DNA from: Atrina japonica
Taxonomy: Eukaryota; Mollusca; Bivalvia; Pterioida; Pinnidae
Length of the DNA stretch: 64,000 bases
Direction of reading: 5' to 3'
NCBI GenBank assembly: GCA_030159075.1
Contig: BROG01000645.1
Location: 332,501-396,500, forward strand
Below are positions 13,701 to 22,924 of the stretch, one piece after another. The stretch's first letter is position 1, and each line of letters begins with the position of its first letter. A model generated the notes under the pieces. The model was not told the origin of the DNA and did not search any database. It saw nothing but the letters and a program-made list of their open reading frames with translations. The position numbers were made by a program, and so were the translations under genes.

Positions 13701-16700
13701 AACAAATCGGGGTGAATATCGGTATACTGAAAAATTGTTTTGTTTGTTTTTTAAGGCAAGGCCTTATTGCTATGACAGGCTCAGAACTCCTCAGGTTTTT
13801 CCATGTACTCAATTAATTTACATTTTTTACTCTGTTTTTACATACCAAATAACAATGTTATTTTAAGGTTCTTGAGCAAATGCTTTTCTGTTAAAAAATT
13901 AGGAAGTAAAGGGAACTGAATAACACATTTTTTAGCATTTTTTAAAGCTGTTGAAAGTTGTGATAGATATAGCCTACACCCATAGGATATACATATTTGT
14001 CACTTATGTTATTTTCTTCATTGTTTTATATAAAACCAACAATTTTTAAATGCACACAGAATCCACTAATTTGAGCAGTTTTTCAAATATTTTAAGTCTA
14101 CATGAAGGAAATTGAATTATTTTTTTTTAATCATTTTGAAATTTAGATATACTTTTGTTTATTTTGAGAAAATAATTATTCTGTGGAGGATAAAATTACT
14201 TCAGATAAATTTTGACATATTTCATTAGACTGAAAGAATAATTACAGAATTTACAAAATTATTCCCTGAGAATAATACTGTCATTTCTGTAAATAAACAG
14301 ATAATTTAAAAATGCATATATATTTAAGAAATATGAAATTGTCCTAGATCTACCATAAATTTGTACAAATTTGTAAAATTCTGGATTTTAACAGCATTTA
14401 AAAATTATTGGTTGTATATAAAACAAAGAAAAAAACACATAAGTGACAAATATATATGTCCCATGACTGTACATGTAAATCTAAATCCGACTCTGTATGT
14501 CTGCTGTTTTGCAACGACAATGTAAACATATCATAAAATGTACAAATTTCTACTGATGCATGATCAAAAATAAGCATCCACTAATTTCTTATACATGTAT
14601 TTCAAATAAATGTTTTGGTTTAAAGATGTACCATGGTATATGACAGATTATACTAATTTCTGATTTTAATAGATCAAAGATGTATATTCCCAGGTTAAAC
14701 AGTAATTGCATATACGTACAGATATATATTCTTTTATAAATTCTCCAATTCAGATTTGGCAAAGGACTTGCCTTTCAGGACTTTCAGTCCTTTGATTTTT
14801 CTTTGTGTGTTTGTTGTTGTTTCATATCCGGTCAAGAATTTTTCACTATATTGACATGTCACCAGCTTTAGGTGAAGTTCCGTAACACGGGACCTCGGTT
14901 TTAAGTCTCATCTGAAAGACCCATATTTTCATTCCATATGCCGTGCGCTTGGATAATGAACAGTCGCTACCATTTTTAAAGTCTTTGGTATGACCTGGTC
15001 CAGGAATCAAACTCAGCACCTTCCACTTTCGAAACGAGTGCCCTACAATATTAGACCACCGCATTGGTCCGAGATAAAATACAGTCTAAAATGTACAATA
15101 AAAGTGTGTTTGATTTATTAACTGAACTTAATCTGTATTGTTTTCTTCAGAGCTTATGGAGTATAAAACTTGCATCGATAACGATACTGTCCAGGCAGGA
15201 TTTAGGAAGTGTGAAAAAATGTATGGAAGCCCTAAATTGGACGACAAAGGCATGCCAATGGCCGAAACTGAAAAAGAACAGTGCCAGTAGGTTACCTTCT
15301 TCCACCCCCTCCTCCAATACCAAAATTTTTTGTAGTTTGCTGTTAATCTACAGATTTACAATCTTTTGCTATTAATATCTACAGATTTTAGAAGCAATCT
15401 GTTTTACTTTGAGTAGCAATAGTTACACATTACAGGTTTTTAATTGTATTTGTTTCATGTTTTGGAACCATGATCAGGTTTCAATGCTCTTTAGCTGTGT
15501 TTACAAAAATTATTTTCGTACTTTTACTAATTGTGCTTAAATGGGTTATAGTTAAGTTATATTCCTATATATTTTGTGAAAGTAAGGTCAAGTCCAGTGT
15601 GGTATATGCATGTACAGTGAAACCTGTATATAGGGGCCACCCAAGGGACCAAAAAACATTGACCTTAATTTGCAGGTGACCCTTATACACAGGTTCAATT
15701 TAGTTGAAGTATGCAGTCAAGGGACTTGAAAAATCTGGCCTTTATAAACAGGTAATCCTTATATAGAGGTGGCCGCTAAGGCAGGTTTTACTGTATATAT
15801 AATAAGGTTGAATTAATCAATTGCTAATGAATGATTGCCAAACTGGTTTTCTCAAGCAGTTTTCAGAAAATATATAGGAATTTAAATGGGCATTAGCTGT
15901 GTTTTTTCAAATATATCTTTTCGGTTTTTTAACTACTTAGATTGATCTTCAATAACAAAAAAGAGATATATAACCGTTCATACAGTTTCTTAAATTCCTA
16001 TATATATTTTGTGAAAATTGCTTGTGAAAGCCAGGTTTGGCACTTTTTCACTTGCATTTGATAAACTTGGCCTTACTATTTATATATAAATACCACACTG
16101 GACCTGACCTTATTTTCACAATATATATAGGAATATAAGATTTTTTATGCCTGCATTTAGCTCTTATTTGATGATCTATATCAAGTACAAGCACTTGTAT
16201 TACTAGATGTATACCTATTTCATATTTTGTGTCTGCATCATTTGTACGTAAAAACTATCTTTATCCATATACGAGTCATCAGTTATCATTTTCAAACTTA
16301 CGCAAGCTCTCTCTTTAACAAATTGTTATTCCTGTGTATATCTCTTTTTTTGATGTTGTATGTCAATCTAACTAGGGAAAAAAAATGGAAAAAATATTTT
16401 TTGAAACAAAAACACAGCTAATGCCACTTTTAGAGTCGGTAATAAATGTTTGCTACCATACTTTGAAAGGCATCTCAGAGCAAATGTCCACAATGCAGAT
16501 ATGTTTGATACCTTTTCTACATATTCTATTTTCACTAGACATTAATTATCTTAATATATTCACATTTTGTTTCCATTGACTTCTTCAGAATTTGTCTTTA
16601 ATCTGAATTTCACAGAACTCAATTCACAGAAAGTTGAGGTTTTGGTACTGATTCGATTCAAATTTCCTTGCAATCTATTTCTTATTTCAGGAGAAATACA

Positions 16701-17124
16701 TAATTCTTCAATAGAGTAAAATTCTAATGATGCCATTTTGATGTTTATTACAAAAAATGATAAATGTATATGTGGCAATGATTTGTAAACACAAAATGAT
16801 AACCATGAATACCTTAGTAATTCAAGGACGTAAAATAACAAAAATATTATCCAAAACAAAATACCGTATTCGACCCATTGAGCACCCAGGGTACTACAAA
16901 AATATGGAAAAAAGGGGTTGGAGCTTAATGGGACCAGTTAATACTCAGATTGGACACAGTGGTAAAGTTGTTGCAGTTATTACCGAGGACACCAATCATT
17001 ATAATTCCAGTGTTTTTTGAAATTCACCAGTCTCACAAGAAAAACTGGTAAATTTTACAAAAGTCCGGGGAAATCTATCTGATAACTGGTCCAAATGACC
17101 AGTAATTTTGCATTTCATTTCAAT

Positions 17125-17159
<35 letters not shown>

Positions 17160-19022
17160 ACACACAGATCAGGTAAAAACTTTTCTTTGACCAGTGAAAT
17201 TTCTTTATTCACTGGTCCGGTTTTCCAGTAATTATTTTTTATTTCAAAATGTCTGTAATTCTGTTACAGATAAACTGTTGCAAACATTTTAGTTCGAGTC
17301 CACATCTCCTTGTCAACCAGCTTGTAAAATATTCTCGATAGTATGTAAAAAGGGGGAGCAGCGCTTATATGAACAGGGGTGGTAACTGGGTCAAATTCGG
17401 TATCCCCTTCAAGCATTTTGTTTTTCATTTAATTTGGATGATTACCAAATTTGGAAGATGTAAAGGGACATCATCAACGGTTTTTTATTTTTTTTACTAC
17501 TGAGATTGACATACAAAAATAGAATAAAGATATTTTGGTAAAACAAAGCTAAATGCCCCTTTAATTAAAGAAATACAGATTTACCAAGAATATAGATATA
17601 TAGTAAAATTCATTTTTCTGTATAATTTACTAAGAATATACATATATTGTGAAATTCGTTTTTTTCTGTATCAATCTATATATATATTTTTTTATTTTTT
17701 TATTTTTTTTTTAAAAAGACGTATGGGAGATATGGATAACTGCCTTTTTACTGCCATTTCTGCTTGCGGGGAGAAAGTTACTGAAATATTTGTTAACCTG
17801 AACAAAGAAGTGATGAAAATCAAAGTTGCTGGGGAAAACTTGGAATGTCCAACAGGTAAGCCATGTTTAACCTATCAACCCCCACAAATGACATTTGGAC
17901 CTGCCTGTTTCAAAGAATGGTTAAGTCCAACGTCAGAATTCAGGGGCGTTTGATTTAGAATCCATATTTTGTGATAATTTTATAGCAGTATTGATGTGTT
18001 CACTCCCAGATTATGACAATAGACCATACTATTTATTTATTTGGGAAAGTATAAATGTGACAACGGGGGTTTATAAGTTTAGAAATATCAACATTTTATA
18101 TTGTCTTAACTTCTAAATGTTGATATTTGAAAAAAAGGAGAAAGAGAGCCTCCTCCGGTGGGGTGTGATGGTTCAGTTAAAAACTGATGAAACATGGTTC
18201 AATGTCTTTGTTTCAGATCTTGGTTCCTGTATTCCGATTTTCCATTAAAAAATTATTATTTGAAAAGATTCTTCTATTGAATGAATGACATACTTCTTAC
18301 CTGAGACTGAAGACAATACTTATCCTACTTCTTACCTGAGACTGAAGACAATACTTATCCTAAAACAAACTAACTTTCTTTTCCAAAACACTAAAAAAAT
18401 GAAGCAACTATACCGAAAGATTCCTGATCTGTCCTCCATTGCTGAGTGGTTAGAGCATCATGCTTTAAACCATGAAGTCCTTCGCCACCAATCAGGGTGG
18501 GTTCGAGTCACACAGGAACTCAGCAGATCATCGTCAGAAAGTTTTTCAGTTTATTTGTGGAAGGTCGTTGGTCTCTGTCCAGATACTTTGTAACTGGGTT
18601 CTCTCCGCCACTACTAAATAAAATCTGAAAAATTGTTTAGCGTGTGAAGGTGATCCCCAATTGTACAAAACAAAACAAAACAAAAATTGAGGTAAATAGT
18701 CGTACTTAGATTATGCACCCCTTAAAATCATAATTGACCATTCTGCAGATAATTGAAAAGTATCAGTCTATATGTGTGTGTTGGGATGATTGAGTGAAAA
18801 TTGCTCTCTTCTGTAGAACATAAATAACATACATAGAATGTATAGTAACTTATTAAAGAAAAATTGTGAGTTCATAGATGTTTTGACAAAATCAGTATTT
18901 TGAAATAATTCTTAAGTTTTCAATTGAATTTTGTTTTCACCATTTCAGATGCTGCTGCTGGACTCGGGGGACACGTGTGGATGATTATTTTTACAGTTGC
19001 CATGGCAGCATTCTTTTATTAG
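2..19022 (+). CDS. Secreted cysteine-rich modular protein, probably GPI-anchored (3' part of gene)
   Basis: Exons read 763-847, 2632-2786, 4718-4799, 7269-7384, 8673-8769, 12233-12384, 15151-15286, 17719-17855 and 18949-19022, plus a possible exon ending at 53. Each has AG before it and GT after it, and the frame stays open through every junction, giving about 343 codons. Six cysteines recur per pair of exons, four times over. The first exon of a pair ends on a cysteine just before a phase 2 intron. The second starts with C-x7-C and ends at a phase 1 intron. The last exon encodes small residues (DAAAGLGG) then a hydrophobic tail to the stop, as in GPI-attachment signals. An N-glycosylation site (NIS) lies in the 4718 exon. 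The signal peptide exon is not seen and should lie left of the window. Cysteine-rich repeats of this kind recall DUF19-like secreted domains, but I cannot assign a family. Function unknown; likely at the cell surface. Confidence 0.75.
490..602. repeat. 56-bp tandem duplication
   Basis: Two adjacent copies of a unit containing TTTGGGGCTAGTTAATTT and GGACTAGCAAAATTTGTTT, differing at only a few positions. Intronic; no coding potential seen. Confidence 0.85.
763..847 (+). CDS. Cysteine-rich gene exon, module 1 first half
   Basis: Starts after ATTCCAG and ends before GTAAGT; enters in phase 1 and leaves in phase 2. Encodes IAAQECDTNKMTEC followed by a third cysteine (SMRC) at the exon end. Spacing is C-x7-C-x12-C. 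Confidence 0.75.
1031..1273 (+). mobile_element. tRNA-derived SINE (family 1)
   Basis: The head carries an A-box-like GTGGCCGAGTGGTTTGAG and a B-box GGTTCGAATCC, as in a class II tRNA-type pol III promoter. A non-tRNA body and a run of about 20 A follow. It lies in the first visible intron of the cysteine-rich gene. A diverged relative sharing the body (GGAAGGTCG-TGGTCT and GAAAAATTGT segments) lies near 18.42-18.69 kb. Confidence 0.8.
1733..1781. repeat. (AT)n microsatellite
   Basis: About 49 bases of nearly pure AT dinucleotides inside an intron of the cysteine-rich gene. Confidence 0.95.
2632..2786 (+). CDS. Cysteine-rich gene exon, module 1 second half
   Basis: Acceptor AATTCCAG, donor GTATGT. 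Enters in phase 2 and leaves in phase 1. Encodes NYNKAKTCLEEIQSTC (C-x7-C), then a third cysteine 19 residues on, followed by a Gly/Ser-rich stretch (GGSNSGAGG) not present in the other modules. Confidence 0.75.
2806..2960. repeat. Intron-start repeat shared with two other introns of the gene
   Basis: Begins about 20 bases after the 2786 donor with CAACCCCTGAAGTCACATTT. It continues with CAAAGAATGGTTAAGTCC, TTCAGGGGTGTATGATTTAG and an AT-rich tail containing TAATATGAACTT. The same order occurs after the 12384 and 17855 exons. The ends CAACCCCTGA and TTCAGGGGT are inverted to each other, MITE-like. Confidence 0.8.
3075..3247 (+). mobile_element. MITE with CAGTRAAACCTG terminal inverted repeats
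   Basis: Left end TACAGTAAAACCTGCTATA is inverted at the right as TATACAGGTTTCACTGTA. TA flanks both ends, as expected for a Tc1/mariner or pogo-type insertion into TA. No transposase inside. Two further well-preserved copies lie at 15613 and 41835. Confidence 0.75.
3281..4195. repeat. 30-bp minisatellite, about 30 copies
   Basis: Unit of 30 bases with core AAAGTTGAACTTTGTGAC followed by a variable TACT-AACCTGG segment. Copies are in strict register from about 3281 to 4120; the last few are degenerate. Variants ACTAA, ACTCA and ACTTT are interspersed. Because 30 is a multiple of 3 and the unit lacks stops in several frames, long artificial reading frames appear on both strands. It lies inside an intron and is not a gene. 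Confidence 0.97.
4718..4799 (+). CDS. Cysteine-rich gene exon, module 2 first half
   Basis: Acceptor follows a T-rich tract ending TTGACAG; donor GTAAGT. Phase 1 in, phase 2 out. Encodes CVMEASTCTQILNENG then NISDPTMMC. Spacing C-x6-C-x17-C, with the last cysteine at the exon end and one N-x-S glycosylation site. Confidence 0.75.
4800..7268. other. Intron, no recognised gene
   Basis: About 2.5 kb of AT-rich intron between the module 2 exons. It holds poly(T)/poly(A) runs, a G-rich run near 7035-7060 and a CACAGCTTATGCCCCTTTA end of a dispersed repeat just before it near 4602. No convincing coding frame or RNA gene. Confidence 0.6.
7269..7384 (+). CDS. Cysteine-rich gene exon, module 2 second half
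   Basis: Acceptor GTTTTCAG, donor GTATGT. Phase 2 in, phase 1 out. Encodes NFKQFKACWDPVALKC (C-x7-C) with the third cysteine 19 residues later, the same spacing as the 2632 exon. Confidence 0.78.
7420..8050. repeat. Degenerate 20-bp minisatellite
   Basis: About 30 imperfect copies of a 20-base unit, TGACAGTGCTTATCTACCTG, with occasional shortened copies. It starts about 35 bases into the intron after the 7384 exon. Confidence 0.9.
8080..8640. repeat. Degenerate GACA/ATCAT-rich tandem region
   Basis: Continues from the 20-bp array but is more diverged. Repeated GACAATGA, TGACAGTGA and, near 8520-8620, several copies of ATCTTATGACATCATATGAC. Probably an older or mixed-period part of the same expansion. 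Confidence 0.65.
8673..8769 (+). CDS. Cysteine-rich gene exon, module 3 first half
   Basis: Acceptor TTTGTTTCAG, donor GTAAGT. Phase 1 in, phase 2 out. Encodes CDLKQLQEC (C-x7-C), then a helical-looking stretch to a cysteine at the exon end (LQATC). Confidence 0.78.
8770..12232. other. Long intron with dispersed repeats
   Basis: About 3.5 kb without a recognised gene. It contains a dispersed repeat at 9300-9650, a block at about 10380-10800 with repeated GGGGCAAAA and AAGGGGCAAAATC segments that looks like an old interspersed repeat, a poly(G) run near 11031 and a (CAT)n run near 11495-11520. Confidence 0.6.
9300..9650. repeat. Dispersed repeat, TTCACAAAATAT family
   Basis: Contains CTACTTTTACTACTTGTACT, CCAGTGTGGTATTCATATAC and GGGTTTCTCGAGCAATTTTC. 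The same segments in the same order occur near 15.43-16.43, 22.92-23.29 and 42.94-43.62 kb. Better preserved copies end in an inverted repeat like GGGGCATTAGCTGTGTTTA. Confidence 0.75.
12233..12384 (+). CDS. Cysteine-rich gene exon, module 3 second half
   Basis: Acceptor TATTGCAG, donor GTAAGT. Phase 2 in, phase 1 out. Encodes AITTFQQCFGTLYESC (C-x7-C), a Gln/Lys/Met-rich helix-prone stretch (PDKAKMIQQQQEMSKKMSK), and a third cysteine near the end. Confidence 0.78.
12402..12560. repeat. Intron-start repeat, second copy
   Basis: Starts 18 bases after the 12384 exon with CATCAACCCCTGACATCACA. It then follows the 2806 copy through AAAGAATGGTTGAGTC, TTCAGGGGTGTATGATTTAG and TAATATGAACTT. Confidence 0.8.
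12575..12748. mobile_element. Degenerate MITE-like inverted-repeat element
   Basis: Multiple TTAAGAGACCAC / GACCACTT segments, ending in AGTGAGGTTTCACTGTA, close to the CAGTRAAACCT end of the 3075 family. The left end is degraded (CTGTGGAACTTCGC). A similar ruin with repeated GACCAC lies near 28417-28560. Confidence 0.5.
13978..14472. mobile_element. Long inverted repeat (foldback/MITE-like)
   Basis: The left arm near 13985-14054 (TTTGTCACTTATGTTATTTT ... CAATTTTTAAATGC) is the inverted partner of 14392-14462 (GCATTTAAAAATTATTGGTT ... ACATAAGTGACAAATATATA). The arms are about 70 bases with scattered mismatches around an AT-rich spacer of about 340 bases. No coding capacity. Confidence 0.75.
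14846..15066 (-). mobile_element. tRNA-headed SINE, diverged
   Basis: Read on the minus strand it has a degenerate B-box (GAGTTTGATTCCTGGACC), then GTCTTTCAGATGAGAC and CCGAGGTCCCGTGTTACG. These match the body of the family 2 copies at 24060, 49187 and 53117. It ends about 85 bases before the 15151 exon. Confidence 0.7.
15151..15286 (+). CDS. Cysteine-rich gene exon, module 4 first half
   Basis: Acceptor TTTTCTTCAG, donor GTAGGT. Phase 1 in, phase 2 out. Encodes LMEYKTCIDNDTVQAGFRKC, then PKLDDKGMPMAETEKEQC, again with a cysteine at the exon end. The first two cysteines are 12 residues apart instead of 6-7. Confidence 0.75.
15613..15795 (-). mobile_element. MITE with CAGTRAAACCTG ends, inverted copy
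   Basis: TACAGTGAAACCTGTATATA at the left and GGCAGGTTTTACTGTA at the right, with an interior that matches the 3075 copy in reverse complement (CAGGTGACCCTTATACACAG, GAAGTATGCAGTCAAGGGAC). Confidence 0.8.
15884..16433. mobile_element. Dispersed inverted-repeat element with GGGCATTAGCTG ends
   Basis: Left end TGGGCATTAGCTGTGTTT is inverted at the right as AACACAGCTAATGCCAC. The interior has two opposed segments around TTCCTATATATATTTTGTGA and TTTTCACAATATATATAGGA. Related fragments occur at 9300, 22925 and 42935. Non-coding. Confidence 0.65.
17127..17156. repeat. (AT)n microsatellite
   Basis: Short run of AT dinucleotides in the intron before the 17719 exon. Confidence 0.9.
17719..17855 (+). 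CDS. Cysteine-rich gene exon, module 4 second half
   Basis: Acceptor after a long T tract ending TTAAAAAG, donor GTAAGC. Phase 2 in, phase 1 out. Encodes RMGDMDNCLFTAISAC (C-x7-C) and a third cysteine at the end (ENLECPT). Confidence 0.75.
17868..18030. repeat. Intron-start repeat, third copy
   Basis: Starts about 13 bases after the 17855 exon. TATCAACCCCCACAAATGAC, TTCAAAGAATGGTTAAGTCC, TTCAGGGGCGTTTGATTTAG and a diverged AT-rich tail parallel the copies at 2806 and 12402. Confidence 0.8.
18418..18690 (+). mobile_element. tRNA-derived SINE (family 1, diverged)
   Basis: A-box-like GCTGAGTGGTTAGAGCAT and B-box-like GGTTCGAGTC head a body related to the 1031 SINE, with an A-rich CAAAACAAAACAAAA tail. 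Confidence 0.7.
18949..19022 (+). CDS. Terminal exon of the cysteine-rich gene: GPI-anchor signal
   Basis: Acceptor CATTTCAG. The junction codon G+AT gives Asp, then AAAGLGGHVWMIIFTVAMAA and FFY before TAG at 19020-19022. Small residues followed by a hydrophobic tail with no cytoplasmic extension fit a C-terminal GPI-attachment signal; a single membrane anchor without processing is the alternative. Confidence 0.75.
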
Positions 19023-19643
19023 AATCTTAAACCAGCTACCATCTTGATGAAAAATGGATTAGAGGAAATATTTGGGCAGAAAAAGAGGGATAGAAGAATG
19101 GTGGACCTTGAGTTCAATTAAATAGGGCGGCTTATAAGAGGGCGGGGCCAAGTCGGGCTGGGAGTAAACTCTTCAAACAACAAATGATTAGCATGACTGT
19201 TACTTTTATAGCCCTAATTGCGATGTCAACGTAGTTTTGTAAAGAGAGATAACTCACTCATCATACTTGTTGTTTGAACTGTGTAGGTTATTATAGGTTG
19301 TCATCGGAATGTTAATTTGTTAACCCCTTAAGACACATTTGGATTGTTCTAGGTCATAGATTTACAGAAGAGTCCATTGCTTTTCAGGGCTTGATGAGTT
19401 ATTTATTCCATTCTTGTCATATAGATATAGATATCACAAAATAACAACCGCTAGGCAAAATTGGATTCCATATGCAGCATTTTTTTGGGTAAATGCCAAG
19501 GTCTAGTCTTAAACAATAAGAATTTAGATAGGTCATTGTGAAATGTTTTGAAATAGTGTGTTCCTGTAGCTGAAAATCTTTTTCAAATCAAATCAGGAGA
19601 AACGAAAAAATATGTTTATTATTTGTATGTAACTGTTTAGATT

Positions 19644-19679
<36 letters not shown>

Positions 19680-22500
19680 AAAGAGATATTCAAATTTCTC
19701 TCCATATCGTGTTATTCCCTTTATGATGCAAGAAGTAGTGAATCAACACTTTGGTATTCTTGCGGAGAGGATTCAATGACCGAAACTTGTAAAATCGTGC
19801 AGAAAATTGTAGAATATATATCGTGGCTTTGGCTTGTACTTCTGGAATGGCTTTTCATGAGTATCGGTGCATTGAAATGTTCATTTGTTTAACAGTTTTA
19901 TAATGATTTTGTATTTCGTATGCATAAATATGAATTATACACATGAAAATCGCATACTGTTGTTGAACTGAACTCAATTTTGTTGTAAGTCCTGTAAATT
20001 TGCCATTTATTATCTTTTTATTGTAGGTCATATTGCCTTATCTTAATGAAAACAAGTAAATCTGAATATATTTGATATATTTGACCAATACATTGATATA
20101 GGTCAAAGGTTAGCACACGAAAATTATACATTAGGTATATACAATATATATAGTTTTATATATGTATGCTCTATTCATTTAATAATATACATGGTTTTTC
20201 AAACTTAAGGCCAAGTAAAGTTAGATATGAAAAAAGATATTGAAAATAATGCAATATTTTTGTCAGTAATGTAGCATAACAATAATAATGATGGTATCAG
20301 TTCGAGATGGAAATAATTTAGTGTTTTATTTCAGTCAAATTTATTTTTGTTCCCCAAACTCACCTACCCCCGTTTTGTTTTTTTGTTTATTTTTGTGAGC
20401 GATTTTCATGTAGAGAAGGTGTTTTATGCAAGTTTTTAATCATTACGATGACCTTGACTTTGTCAATGTTTTTTTTTTATCATTTATGTATTATTATCCG
20501 TTTGTAAAAAAAACAAAAAAAAACAACATTTTTTTTGTAGCAATGTACTGGTATATTTTATAATTTTTGTTGACATCGATTAATTTTGTGGCCATTTTCT
20601 GCCCTTGACGTGTTAATGTTAATTTGTAATTTTACCAACAATTCACGTCATTTTGTTCAAAATTGCAACCCTATTTCAGTTCCGTGTTAACACAAGATAA
20701 ACTAAGCTTGTCAGCAGGATGCAAGTTAACATTCCAAATTATGATTTCTCAAATCATGAAGGAATTTGGTCCCAGGATTGTCTCCCGTTTATACGTTATT
20801 GTACTTACGGACAAATAACAGCCACAACTTACTTTTATATGATTCGGTAAAAGATTGACCTTGCCCATGAGTTGATTTCAACAACTCTATTACATCTACA
20901 TGTTATTGCTAGACAATTCATTTATATTTTTTTTTGGATGTGTTCATGGACATGAATTCATCAGATACTAACTATTCTGGTCATTTCCAACTACCAATAC
21001 ACAAAGGCAAAGAGAGATAACTCCAGTTGCCTAGGTGAAAACAACTGATTTCAAGGGATTTCTGGGTTTTAAGACCAGGGAAAATGTCAAAATACAAAAA
21101 TGTCAAGCCCATGGGATGAACTACATTGGCCATTAATGATCCATGTTTCAGTGATAGATTTGCCAGAGGTGGGGGTTCTTTGAAATGTAGGTCAAATGTT
21201 GACACGCATATCACATATGTCTGAAGAAGAATTTCAGTATCAGTGTGAAAAAGTAACAGAATGACATGCTAGTGTTCTTTTGATCAAACAGGTAGGGTCT
21301 GAAACATGCCTTTGCAATTTTAAAGTTCTGAGCTTATGTATAAGCTTTTTATTTTTAATTTAATTGTTGTGGCCATTTGAATCTGTGAGTGAAAATAGTC
21401 CAAACAGAATATCTACTTGCTCATGCGTGTTCTCAAATTCAAATTGTGTTCTATGATAAGTCTATATTTGCCTTAACATGTATGTGGTATCATAAATGTG
21501 TGAATTAAAGTCGTTTTCCGTGTGTTTAAAATTGTAAATCGTATTTCCGTCGCCGTACAACTTCTGTCACAAAATATGTTAAAGAATATTACTGTGTAAT
21601 GCATGTACCTGTAAGGATATAAACGTTTGTTCAACTCTTGTAATAGATCAACATTAAAATTCGTAAAATGTACTTGACTCTTAACATGTGTCGGTGTTCA
21701 GTTTTTTGGAAATGATCAGGTTATTTTATAGTTGGATGTTCATACTATTTCAACATCTTTACTTTTCGATTTCAAACTCCAACTGTCAGTTGGACAATGT
21801 TGAGGTAAAATGATGGATTGTTTTACATATAAGAAGTTATGGGAATGTTACCATGGCGATCTTATTGATCATACATCTAACCACCTGTGTATGTGTTCCA
21901 TAATTTTGTCGATTTTATTTCCGTTATTTTAGAATTTTTTTTATTATGTCTGTAGTATTTGGTAAGTAGAATACCATTTTGTAGCGTTAGCACGTACGGC
22001 TATTACCAAAACACATTACACACACCCTCACACTCGAACACATGCACTCTCAATTACATACACATATAGACACAGAAACACACACAAACACACAAATACA
22101 TGCATTCATGTAATCACACACACACACACACACACACAGAAGAAGACAAACTTGTTTGCATTTTTTAGATAGAATGGGCTTTTGGGATGCAGAACTTTTT
22201 GTTATATTTTGTTCATATAAATGTTCATATGTTTATGTTAAGTTCCATTGTTGTTTGCATATATGAACATATATACAGTATATCTTTGGTGAGTCAAAAT
22301 TCTCAATTTTTCAAAAAAAAATTTGGACTGTTTTCTGTATAAACATTGGAAATTCCTATAAATCTTCAATTCTTCTTTTCATGAACATTCAATGTACTTC
22401 CGGAAATTCAGTTAAATTAAGCACTTATTATGAAATATCATAACCATATATTTTCTTGTATAGTTTCGCTGTACTCGTATACACATAACAGAACCCCTGA
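19023..22500. other. Probable 3' UTR and downstream DNA
   Basis: No further coding frame belonging to the gene. AT-rich sequence with poly(T)/poly(A) runs. AATTAAAG near 21500 and ATTAAAATTC near 21650 could serve as weak polyadenylation signals, but the transcript end cannot be fixed. A short (AC)n run lies near 22114-22138. Confidence 0.4.
19318..19400. repeat. Short CAYCCC...TTCAGGG hairpin-type repeat
   Basis: TTAACCCCTTAAGACACATT ... GATTTACAGAAGAGTCCATT ... TTTTCAGGGCTTGATGAGTT. The same layout occurs at 22563, 25873 and, partly, 23786. The ends are inverted to each other, like a very small MITE. Confidence 0.75.
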
Positions 22501-22562
22501 AATTTCAAATCTGTGAAGTTCACGGTTACCATTCAGGAGTCAATGTCCGAATATTTTACATT

Positions 22563-22655
22563 TCTAACTCATTCACCCCTAAAGACACATTTGGACTGGT
22601 CTAAGTCATTGATTTACAGAACAATCCATTGGTTTTCAGGGGTTGTTGAGTTAAT
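22563..22655. repeat. Short CAYCCC...TTCAGGG hairpin-type repeat
   Basis: AACTCATTCACCCCTAAAGA at the left and TTTTCAGGGGTTGTTGAGTT at the right are inverted to each other; the interior matches 19318 and 25873. Confidence 0.8.
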
Positions 22656-22696
22656 CTTACTATTCTAGGTGGTCCTTTGACTCATCAAAGTCGTAC

Positions 22697-22697
<1 letters not shown>

Positions 22698-22729
<32 letters not shown>
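22698..22729. repeat. (AT)n microsatellite
   Basis: Pure AT dinucleotide run of about 32 bases. Confidence 0.92.
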
Positions 22730-22734
<5 letters not shown>

Positions 22735-22924
22735 GTTAGTTTGCATGGGTTACTTGCTTCAGTTATCACAAGCATGTACGGTAGGTGTTGGTGCAATTTT
22801 ATTGGAAGATGTAATTTTTACATTGTAGTGTAAGGTATAAGGTGATGATGTAAAGGAAACTCTTTCTCGTACCATTTTGCATGATGTACAAATGTTGTAA
22901 AACTTGTCATTTTTATACTACTCA

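Noticed and set aside
19665..19892. 75-codon frame in the 3' flank of the cysteine-rich gene
   Set aside because: Starts in an AT repeat and shows no recognisable domain or splice partner.
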